A stretch of 64,000 nt of DNA from Umezawaea tangerina (lineage in GTDB: Bacteria > Actinomycetota > Actinomycetes > Mycobacteriales > Pseudonocardiaceae): NCBI RefSeq assembly GCF_003002815.1, contig NZ_PVTF01000013.1:248001-312000 (forward strand). Reading direction: 5' to 3'. The stretch's first letter is position 1. Each line of letters opens with the position of its first letter. Made by a program: the position numbers and the translations under genes. Under the pieces are notes generated by a model that saw only the letters and a list, made by a program, of their open reading frames with translations, was not told where the DNA came from and did no database searches. Of this stretch, positions 24,014-31,439 are shown piece after piece.

Positions 24014-25839
24014 TCAGGACGGTCGTCACCTCCCTGCTGCTCGCCCTGGTCCCGGTCATCCCTTCCGCCCCAAGCGGTCCGCCGGTCCCGAGCACGGCCG
24101 CCGGGCCATCGGTCGCGGCCACCGTGTGCGTGCTGTCCTGCGACACCCTCGACCCCTCGCGGGCGAGGCAGGAGACGTTCCCCGTGCCCGAGCGCCAGGT
24201 CAACGGCCGCCGGGTCGTGCTGCACGTGTCCGACGCGGACGGGATGGCGTGGGCCAGCATCGACAACGGCGTCGCCGACGACGGCGTGTGGCTGGACCGC
24301 TCGTGGGACGGCGGTGCCACCTGGGACGGCCTGCTCGGCCGCGCGACCATCCCCGGCTCGTGGACCGGCACCAGGACGCTGATGTACAACGTGACCGATC
24401 CCGGCGCCCACAGGCGCGGCCTGATCAGGGCCTGCGGCGACGGCGCCGGGGTGGTGTGCACCGACTGGATCTACCCGCCGGTGTGCGACGTGACGTGCGA
24501 CCGCACCGACGCCGGACAGGCCAACGGTGACACGCAGCCGGTGCCCGCCACGACCCTGTACGGCCGCACGATCCGGCTGCACGTCGACCGCAACGCCATG
24601 GCGTGGGGCACGATCGAGGGCGGCGGGTCCGGCGACGAGGTCTGGCTCGACCGCTCGTGGGACTCCGGCGCCACCTGGCCCGGCGGCTCCTCCCTCGGGC
24701 GGACCGGCTCGGCCGGGCGCACCACGATGTTCGCCACCCGCGACCCGCGCGGCAGGCACTACGGCGGTGCCGTGCGGGCCTGCGGTCGGGAGGCAGCGCA
24801 CGCCGAGGGCAGCTGCACGGCCTGGGCCCGGCCCGCGCCGACGCGCACGGTGGCGGCCGCGGACGCGCTGGCCTACTCCTACGACCCCTACACCGCGTGG
24901 TGGCCGAGCAGCTGGTGGAACTCGGCGGCGACGCTCACCGCGCTGACCGCGTTCGCCGCGCGCACCGGGAACCACCAGTACGACTGGATGATCGCGCGCA
25001 CGTTCGACGTCAACCGGGTCGCGTTCGCCGCCGGGCAGCGCAGCTCGGACCCGATCGAGGGCAACTTCATCAGCCGGTCGATCGACGACACGGCGTGGTG
25101 GGGCCTGGCGTGGGTGGCCGCCTACGACCTGACCCGCGACACCCGGTACCTGTCCATGGCGACCACGATCGCCGCGTACGTGCACCAGTTCTGGGACACC
25201 GGCACGTGCGGCGGCGGGGTCTGGTGGGACCGCGAGCGCACCTACAAGAACGCGGTCACCATCGGCCTCTACCTGAGGTTGACCGCGGCCGTGCACAACC
25301 GGACGTCCGGGGACACCCTGTGGCTCGGGCGGTCGCGGACGGCGGGGGACTGGTTCCTGGCCAGCACGATGATCAACTCGGCCGGTCTGGTGAACGACGG
25401 CCTGACCTCCGACTGCCGCAACAACGGCCAGACGGTGTGGACCTACAACCAGGGCCTGGGCATCGGCGGTCTGCTCGAGACGTGGCGCGCCACCGGCGAG
25501 GCCAAGTACCTGACCGGGGCGCGGCGGCTGGCCGACGCGGGCACCACCAGCTCCGTGCTCACCGTCGGGGGAGTGCTCACCGAGTCGTGCGACACCGCCC
25601 AGCGCACGTGCGACGACAACCAGAAGCAGTTCAAGGGCGTGTTCGCCCGCTACCTGGCCGACCTGGCCCAGGCCACCGGATCGGCGGCCTACCAGCAGTT
25701 CGGGCAGCGGCAGTCCGACTCGATCTGGGCGACCGACCGGGACGCGCTCAACCGGGTCGGCCAGCGCTGGGCGGGCACCAGCCCGAACCAGGTCGACTGG
25801 CGCACGCAGGCGAGCGGACTGGAGGCGTTGACCGGCTAA
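24010..25839 (+). CDS. secreted GH76 alpha-1,6-mannanase-like enzyme with duplicated N-terminal domain
   Basis: This secreted protein (609 residues) starts from GTG at 24010, overlapping the previous stop by 4 bp. A signal peptide (TVVTSLLLALVPVIPSAPS) is followed by two similar ~115-residue modules, each with a CxxxC start (CVLSC, CDVTC), WLDRSWDxGATW and a closing Arg-Ala-Cys-Gly. The C-terminal (~285-609) is GH76-like: YDPYTAWWPSSWWNSA, the catalytic Asp pair D359-D360 in SIDDTAWWGLAW, and VWTYNQGLGIGGLLE. The family cuts alpha-1,6-mannan, the backbone of fungal wall mannan. The duplicated module is not recognised and may bind glycans. Confidence 0.85.
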   Translation: MIRTVVTSLLLALVPVIPSAPSGPPVPSTAAGPSVAATVCVLSCDTLDPSRARQETFPVPERQVNGRRVVLHVSDADGMAWASIDNGVADDGVWLDRSWDGGATWDGLLGRATIPGSWTGTRTLMYNVTDPGAHRRGLIRACGDGAGVVCTDWIYPPVCDVTCDRTDAGQANGDTQPVPATTLYGRTIRLHVDRNAMAWGTIEGGGSGDEVWLDRSWDSGATWPGGSSLGRTGSAGRTTMFATRDPRGRHYGGAVRACGREAAHAEGSCTAWARPAPTRTVAAADALAYSYDPYTAWWPSSWWNSAATLTALTAFAARTGNHQYDWMIARTFDVNRVAFAAGQRSSDPIEGNFISRSIDDTAWWGLAWVAAYDLTRDTRYLSMATTIAAYVHQFWDTGTCGGGVWWDRERTYKNAVTIGLYLRLTAAVHNRTSGDTLWLGRSRTAGDWFLASTMINSAGLVNDGLTSDCRNNGQTVWTYNQGLGIGGLLETWRATGEAKYLTGARRLADAGTTSSVLTVGGVLTESCDTAQRTCDDNQKQFKGVFARYLADLAQATGSAAYQQFGQRQSDSIWATDRDALNRVGQRWAGTSPNQVDWRTQASGLEALTG

Positions 25840-25892
25840 CGATGCTCAATAGCTTCAGCGTGGACCGAAACCACGTCCCACTGGCATGATCA

Positions 25893-25930
25893 ACCACCCC
25901 CGCCGCGGACCGGACAGCGGCGGGGGTGGT
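25893..25930 (+). terminator. hairpin after the GH127-GH76 operon
   Basis: A perfect 14 bp stem ACCACCCCCGCCGC with a 10 nt loop lies 53 bp after the stop codon. Confidence 0.75.
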
Positions 25931-26014
25931 GTGCTCCGAAGGGAGTACCGCCGCCGTTCGGACGCGCCCGCCCGCGGGGCCGTTGCCGTAGCATGGTGCG
26001 GGGGAATGCGAATC

Positions 26015-28954
26015 ATGGAGCTCAGGCTGCTGGGGCCGGTGGAGGCACTGGCCGACGGCGCTGACGTGCCCCTCGGAGGCCCGAAACCGAGGCTCCTGCT
26101 GGCGGCGCTGATCCTCGCGCGCGGTCGGTCCGTGTCGGGCTCGCGACTGGTCGACCTGCTCTGGGAGGACGACCCGCCCAGGAGCGCCGCGGGACTGCTG
26201 CACACCTACGTGTCCGGGTTGCGGCGCGCGCTCGGGCCGGACGTCATCCGCACGGACCAGGCCGGGTACCGGCTCGACCCCGACGCCGTGGTGGTCGACG
26301 TCCACGAGTTCGACCGCCTGGCCGCGCGGGCCCGTGCGGCGGCCGAGCGGGGTGAGCACGACCGCGCGCGGGACCTCTGCGCGCAAGCCGAGTCGTGGTG
26401 GCGCGGGGACGCGCTGGGCGGGCTCGGCGGCGCGTTCGCGGCGGCCGAGGCCGAACGGCTGCGGGACGCGCGCCTGGCCGTGGTCCAGACGAGGATCGCC
26501 GCGCTGTCGGCGCTGGGCGCCGACGAGGTGCTCGTCGGCGAGCTGACCGGGCTGGTGGCCGACCACCCGTTCCACGAGCGGCTGCGGGCGGCGCTCGTGG
26601 TGGCGCTGGGCCGGGTCGGCCGCCGGTCGGACGCGATGGCGTGCTTCCACGAGGCCCGCGAGCTCCTCGCCGAGGAGCTGGGCGTCGAGCCCGGACCGGA
26701 GCTGCGCGAGGCCTACCGGGCGCTGCTGGCCGAGGAGGACGAGCCGCGGGCGCTGGTGCCCGACGAGCTCCCCGACGACATCCCGGACTTCGTCGGGCGG
26801 CGGGACGAGCTGCGGCGGATCCACGGGGGAGCCAGGGTGGTGGTGGTCTCCGGCCAGCCCGGCGCGGGCAAGACGACGCTCGCCGTGCGCGGGGTGCGCA
26901 CGTTCCCGGCGGAGTTCCCCGGCGGCAGGCTGTACGCGGACCTGCGCGGCTCGCGGCGGCCGTTGGACCCGTTCGACGTGCTCGGCCGGTTCCTGCGCGC
27001 CCTGGGCGTCGCGGCCGCCGCCGTGCCGTCGCGGCTGGACGAGCGGGTGGGGCTCTACCGGACGGTCACGGCCGCGCGCGGTGTCGTGGTGGTGCTCGAC
27101 GACGCCGCGGGCGAACGCCAGGTCCGGCCGCTGCTGCCCGGCGGCGAGGGCTCCCGCTGCGTGGTCACCACCCGGCGGAGGCTGTCGGCGCTGGAGTCGG
27201 CCGAGCACCTGGGCATGCCGGTGCTCGACGAGGCCGAAGGGCTCGCCCTGCTGGCACGGGCGGCGGGCGGCCGCGTCGCGGAGGACCCGCACGCGGCCCG
27301 CGAGGTGCTGCGGCTGTGCGGGCACCTGCCGTTGGCGGTCCGGATCGTCGGCGCGCGCCTCGCTGCCCGTCCGGATCGGCCGCTGTCGGCGTTCGTGGCG
27401 CGGTTGCGGGAGCAGCGGCGGGTGCTCGACGAGCTGGTCGTGGGCGACCTGGAGGTGCGCGGCAGCCTCGCGCTGAGCTACGACGCCCTGGACGAGCCCG
27501 GACGGCGGGCGCTGCGCGGGCTGGGCTGGCTCGGCGCGTCCGACTTCGCCCCGTGGGTGCTCGCCGTGCTGCTGGACGTCCCGCTGCTCGACGCGGAGGA
27601 CGTGGTCGACGACCTGGTGCACGCCCAGCTGCTCGACGTGTCCGGCGGGGGCCGGTTCCGGCTGCACGACCTGACCCGGATCTTCGCCTGGGAACGCGCG
27701 GAGGCCGAGGAGGACCGCGACGCCCTGGCGGTGACGGCCGCGCGCGTCGCGGAGGTGTGCCTGCTGCTGGTGGAGCGCGCGGCGGGCGGGACGCCGGTGA
27801 AGACGCTGCGCCCGTTGCGCTCCGACCCGCCGACGCAGTCGCGCCGCTGGGAGGAGCTGGGCTGGTTCGCGCTGCCCGCCCGTCCGGTGGACTGGCTCGA
27901 CGTCGAGCAGGGCACGCTCGTGCACGTCGTGGAACGGGTCGGGGAGCTGGACCTGGCCGATGTGGCGACCAGGCTCGCGACCGCGCTGTGCTCGTCGTCG
28001 TTCGCGGTGGAGAACCGGTTCCACCACTGGTGGCGCGCCCACACCGCGGCCTTGGAGTCGGCCCGGCGCGCGGGCGACCTGGCCGGCCAGGCGCTGTTGC
28101 TGTCCGGGCTCGGCTGGCTGCGCAGCGAGCAGGACCGGCTGGACGAGGCCATCGACTACTACCGGCAGGCGCTGGACCTGAACGACCGCGCGGACGAGGT
28201 GTCCGCCGCGTCCGTCACGCGGCTGCTGCTGGCGAGCGTGCTGCGCGAGCGCGGCGACCTCGTGGACTCGCTGGCCACGCTGGACCAGGTGATCGGTCAC
28301 CTCGTGGACCCGCGGGCCCTGACGCGGGCGCACCACGGGCGGGGCATGACCCTGCTGGAGCTGGGGGACTTCGCGGAGGCGTGGCAGGAGCTGGACCAGG
28401 CGCTGGCGGGCTACGCGGAGCTGCGGGACGCGCACGGGGTCGCCCTGGTGCGGCGGTCGCTGAGCCTGGCCCACCGCGCCGAGGGGCGCTGGGAGGACGC
28501 CGCCCGCGAGGGCGAGGAGGCGTTGCGCGGGCTGGAGAGCGCGGGGGACCGGCTGATGATCGCCTACGCCACCCAGTCGCTGGCGAAGGTCCGGATCAGG
28601 CAGGGCAGGGGCGAGGCGGTCCGCGCGGCGCTCGGGCACGCGCTGGCCACGTGCCACGAGATGCAGGACGGCTTCGGCGAGGCGCTGCTGCACCGCACGC
28701 TCGGGGAGCTGGAGCTCGCCGTCGGCGCGCCCGCGGAGGCCGTGGTGCTGCTGGGGCAGGCGATCGACTGGTGGGAGTCGCTGAGCCTGCCGCTGTGGCG
28801 GGCGCGCACCCAGCGCGACCTCGCCGCGGCGTTGGCCGAGGTCGGCGCGACCGCCAAGGCCGACGCCACCTACGACGAGGCGCTGCGCGTGTTCACCCGG
28901 CACCGCAGCCGCGAGGCCCGTGAACCCAGGCACGTGCCCGCCCGGCGCGGTTGA
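26015..28954 (+). CDS. second large SARP-type regulator (AfsR-like)
   Basis: This 979-residue paralogue has the same plan as the regulator at 15294. It has a winged helix (LRLLGPVEALADG through RTDQAGYRLDPDA), a BTAD (~95-245, with LGVEPGPELREAY), NB-ARC with Walker A GQPGAGKTT (~280-288) and LVVLDDAAGERQVRPLLPG, then TPR-like helices (~700-960). ATG at 26015 was preferred to 26006 because GGGGG lies at proper distance. Two such regulators 10 kb apart, with glycan hydrolases between them, suggest local duplication or parallel control of the island. Their targets cannot be read from sequence. It is monocistronic, with a hairpin following. Confidence 0.92.
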   Translation: MELRLLGPVEALADGADVPLGGPKPRLLLAALILARGRSVSGSRLVDLLWEDDPPRSAAGLLHTYVSGLRRALGPDVIRTDQAGYRLDPDAVVVDVHEFDRLAARARAAAERGEHDRARDLCAQAESWWRGDALGGLGGAFAAAEAERLRDARLAVVQTRIAALSALGADEVLVGELTGLVADHPFHERLRAALVVALGRVGRRSDAMACFHEARELLAEELGVEPGPELREAYRALLAEEDEPRALVPDELPDDIPDFVGRRDELRRIHGGARVVVVSGQPGAGKTTLAVRGVRTFPAEFPGGRLYADLRGSRRPLDPFDVLGRFLRALGVAAAAVPSRLDERVGLYRTVTAARGVVVVLDDAAGERQVRPLLPGGEGSRCVVTTRRRLSALESAEHLGMPVLDEAEGLALLARAAGGRVAEDPHAAREVLRLCGHLPLAVRIVGARLAARPDRPLSAFVARLREQRRVLDELVVGDLEVRGSLALSYDALDEPGRRALRGLGWLGASDFAPWVLAVLLDVPLLDAEDVVDDLVHAQLLDVSGGGRFRLHDLTRIFAWERAEAEEDRDALAVTAARVAEVCLLLVERAAGGTPVKTLRPLRSDPPTQSRRWEELGWFALPARPVDWLDVEQGTLVHVVERVGELDLADVATRLATALCSSSFAVENRFHHWWRAHTAALESARRAGDLAGQALLLSGLGWLRSEQDRLDEAIDYYRQALDLNDRADEVSAASVTRLLLASVLRERGDLVDSLATLDQVIGHLVDPRALTRAHHGRGMTLLELGDFAEAWQELDQALAGYAELRDAHGVALVRRSLSLAHRAEGRWEDAAREGEEALRGLESAGDRLMIAYATQSLAKVRIRQGRGEAVRAALGHALATCHEMQDGFGEALLHRTLGELELAVGAPAEAVVLLGQAIDWWESLSLPLWRARTQRDLAAALAEVGATAKADATYDEALRVFTRHRSREAREPRHVPARRG

Positions 28955-29043
28955 CCTCCAGGCGCCCGCTCGGCGTCTGAAGCGGATCTGAAGGTCCTCG
29001 CCGGATGATCGGTCCGGGAACACCGCCTGCTTCTGGGGGGTCG

Positions 29044-29080
29044 GTGACGGGGCAGTGTCGAGGGGTCTCTGCCCCGTCAC
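29044..29080 (+). terminator. hairpin after the second SARP gene
   Basis: A perfect 12 bp stem GTGACGGGGCAG with a 13 nt loop begins 89 bp after the stop codon. Confidence 0.65.
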
Positions 29081-29171
29081 CGTTGATCTTGACCGGATAT
29101 GGCCAGACGAGGTGAGGGGGCTGGGGAGAACCTTGTCCGGTCAGCACGTCCCGGTACAGGAGGAAGCACCA

Positions 29172-29240
29172 GTGCAAGCCCAGCTCCACATCGTGAGCAC
29201 ATCGCAGGCCCGGCGTCCGGGAAGGGGGAGCCGCCCGTGA
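29172..29240 (+). CDS. possible 22-residue leader peptide
   Basis: The GTG at 29172 follows AGGAGG with good spacing and opens a 22-codon frame (product begins MQAQLHIVSTSQARR). Its TGA at 29238-29240 overlaps the GTG of the next gene. The ribosome-binding site here is better than that of the downstream gene, so it may serve translational coupling. It could equally be chance. Confidence 0.3.
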   Translation: MQAQLHIVSTSQARRPGRGSRP

Positions 29241-30064
29241 TCACGTCCGACCGGAAGGCGCTCGCGCTGGTCCTGCGCACGCTGCACCGCGACCGACCGC
29301 TGGTGCTCCCGAACGCCTGGGACCCCGGCTCGGCGGTGGCGGTCCAGGCGGCGGGCGCCAAGGCGGTCGCCACCACCAGCGCGGGAGTCTCGTGGGGGGT
29401 GGGGGTGGCGGACGCGGGCGGACTGACCCGCACCGCCGCCCTCGACGTCCTGCGCAGGATCGTCGCCGCCGTGTCCGTCCCGGTGACCGCCGACATCGAG
29501 GCGGGCTACGGCTCGACCCCCGACGAGGTGGGGGAGACGGTCGCCCTGGTGCTCGCCGCGGGCGCGGTGGGCGTCAACATCGAGGACAGCCCCGGTGTCG
29601 CGGGCGAGCCGCTGCTGGACCCGGACGCCCAGGCCGCACGCCTGGTCGCCGCGCGCGAGGCGGCCGTGGCCGAGGGCGTCGACCTGGTGGTCAACGCCCG
29701 CACCGACACCTACCTCATGGGCGTCGGCACACCCGAGGAGCGGTTCGCCGCCACGGTGAAACGGGCGGAGCGCTACGCCGAGGCGGGCGCGGACGTGCTG
29801 TTCGTGCCCGGTGTGGTCGACCCGGACGTGATCCGCGAGCTGGTCGCCGGACCGCTGCCGCTCAACGTGATGGTGCATCCGGGTGCCCTGACCGTCGCCG
29901 AGCTCGCCGCGTTGGGGGTGGCGCGGATCAGCGTCGGCTCGGCCATCGCCCAGGCCGCCTACGGGCTGGCGGGGGAGGCGGCGCGGGAGCTGCTGGGCAC
30001 GGGCACGTACGGCTCGCTGGAGCGGGCGATGGAGTACGGCGAGCTCAACGACCTGCTGCGCTGA
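29237..30064 (+). CDS. isocitrate lyase / PEP mutase family protein
   Basis: This 275-residue TIM-barrel enzyme belongs to the isocitrate lyase/phosphoenolpyruvate mutase superfamily. PLVLPNAWDPGSAVAV, ADIEAGYGSTPDEV, VNIEDSPGV and NARTDTYL mark the metal- and substrate-binding loops. The small single-domain form is usually an oxaloacetate- or carboxyphosphonate-type lyase of unassigned substrate. GTG at 29237 may be coupled to the short frame that ends there. The last 20 bp overlap the convergent Ada-AlkA gene. No phosphonate genes are nearby, so there is no support for phosphonate metabolism. Confidence 0.85.
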   Translation: MITSDRKALALVLRTLHRDRPLVLPNAWDPGSAVAVQAAGAKAVATTSAGVSWGVGVADAGGLTRTAALDVLRRIVAAVSVPVTADIEAGYGSTPDEVGETVALVLAAGAVGVNIEDSPGVAGEPLLDPDAQAARLVAAREAAVAEGVDLVVNARTDTYLMGVGTPEERFAATVKRAERYAEAGADVLFVPGVVDPDVIRELVAGPLPLNVMVHPGALTVAELAALGVARISVGSAIAQAAYGLAGEAARELLGTGTYGSLERAMEYGELNDLLR

Positions 30065-31319
30065 GCGCGTCCAGGACGAGGTGGACCGTGGCGAGGGCCC
30101 GCCACGGTCGCCAGTTCTCGGAGGCACCGTCGAGCGGGGACGCGTCACGGGCGCCGAGCCGCAGCGCGATGTGGTGCGCGGCGGCGGTACCCACCCCGGG
30201 TACGGCGGTCAGCGACCCGACCAGGTCGTCGAGCCCTTCGCCGCCGTCGAGCACCACGGCACCGCTCTCGACCGCACGGGCCAGCGCGCCCACCACCCCC
30301 GGCTCGGCGGTCAACGCCCCGGCCGACGGGAACGTGCGCACGAGCCCGTACCCGAGCCCGTCGACCCGAGGCCCGTGCTCCTCGACCAGCCGCGCCAGGG
30401 TGTCGTGGTCGACCACGTGCTGGACGGCGGTCTCGAACGGCCCCCACGAGCCGGGCACCCGCACACCGGGACGGGCGGTGACCAGCTGTCCGAGGGTCGC
30501 GTCCGCGCGCAGCCGCGCCACGGCGAGCGTCTGGTCCGCGTCGACCCCCACGAGCCGGGCCGCGCGCTCCACGACGTGGATCACGCCCTCCCAGTAGGGC
30601 AGGTGGGCGCGCAGCAGCAGGTGGTCCGCGCCACCGGGCCCGATCTCCAGCAGCCCCGGAGCGCCGTCCAGCGTGATCGTCCGCCGGTAGTTGCCGTCCA
30701 CCACGGACTCGACACCGGGCACCGCCCGCTCGCCGAGCAGGACGAGCACCGCGTCCCAGTCGTACGGCGCGGTGAACGGCATCCGCAGCACCAGCCCGCC
30801 GTCCGCGGTCAGCCGGTCACCCCGCCTGCGCCGGTCCCGCATCTCGCTCGGCGCCGCCCGGAACACCTCCTTCATCGCCCGGTTGAACTGCCGCAGGCTC
30901 CCGAACCCCGACGCGAACGCCACGTCGGCGATCGACAGGTCCGAGTCGTCCAGCAGCCGCCGCGCGAAGTGCGCCCGCCGCGACCGCGCGAACTGGTCCG
31001 GCGTCACCCCCAGGTGGTCGTTGAACAACCGCCTCAGGTGCCGTGCCGACACCCCCAGCCGCGCCCCAACCGCCGCCTCGTTCGCCTCGTCCAGCACCCC
31101 GCCGATGATCAGCCGCACCGCCCGGCACACCAGCTCCGGCGCCTCGTCCCCCACCGCCCCCGCCACCCGGTAGGGCCTGCACCGCAGGCACGCCCGGTAC
31201 CCCGCCGCCTCCGCCGCCGCCGCCAGCCCGAACGTCCTCACGTTCTCCGCCAACGGCTTCGCCCCGCACCCCGGCCTGCAGTAGATCCCCGTCGTCCGCA
31301 CGGCTGAATACGTCGTCAC
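30045..31319 (-). CDS. Ada/AlkA fusion: methyl-phosphotriester sensor + AraC HTH + 3-methyladenine glycosylase
   Basis: This DNA alkylation-repair protein (424 residues) has an N-terminal Ada zinc domain (CRPGC and CLRCRP, the cysteine acceptor set), an AraC-type HTH (~80-165, with DVAFASGFGSLRQFNRAMKE), and a C-terminal AlkA glycosylase (HhH LVGSLTAVPGVGTAAAHHIALR). The O6-methyltransferase domain of E. coli Ada is absent, as in the known actinobacterial fusions. Near the end, the segment between the Asp of SPLDG and NWRPWRAL looks about 15-20 residues shorter than usual, where the catalytic Asp normally lies, so glycosylase activity deserves a check. It overlaps the PEP-mutase gene by 20 bp. 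Confidence 0.9.
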   Translation of the reverse strand: MTTYSAVRTTGIYCRPGCGAKPLAENVRTFGLAAAAEAAGYRACLRCRPYRVAGAVGDEAPELVCRAVRLIIGGVLDEANEAAVGARLGVSARHLRRLFNDHLGVTPDQFARSRRAHFARRLLDDSDLSIADVAFASGFGSLRQFNRAMKEVFRAAPSEMRDRRRRGDRLTADGGLVLRMPFTAPYDWDAVLVLLGERAVPGVESVVDGNYRRTITLDGAPGLLEIGPGGADHLLLRAHLPYWEGVIHVVERAARLVGVDADQTLAVARLRADATLGQLVTARPGVRVPGSWGPFETAVQHVVDHDTLARLVEEHGPRVDGLGYGLVRTFPSAGALTAEPGVVGALARAVESGAVVLDGGEGLDDLVGSLTAVPGVGTAAAHHIALRLGARDASPLDGASENWRPWRALATVHLVLDALSAAGR

Positions 31320-31378
31320 ACCCCCATGCTCCCCACCACCACCCCCGCGAGCCGGCCGTTTTCGGACGTCACCATGAC

Positions 31379-31411
31379 GCGGCCGCCACGGGGGATCCCC
31401 GTGGCGGCCGC
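31379..31411 (-). terminator. palindromic hairpin after the GH55 gene
   Basis: A perfect 15 bp stem GCGGCCGCCACGGGG with a 3 nt loop lies 28 bp beyond the stop of the GH55 gene and 60 bp upstream of the Ada-AlkA start. It is symmetric and could stop transcription in both directions. Confidence 0.75.
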
Positions 31412-31439
31412 TGTGGTCGGTCCTGCTCGTCCCGTCAGG

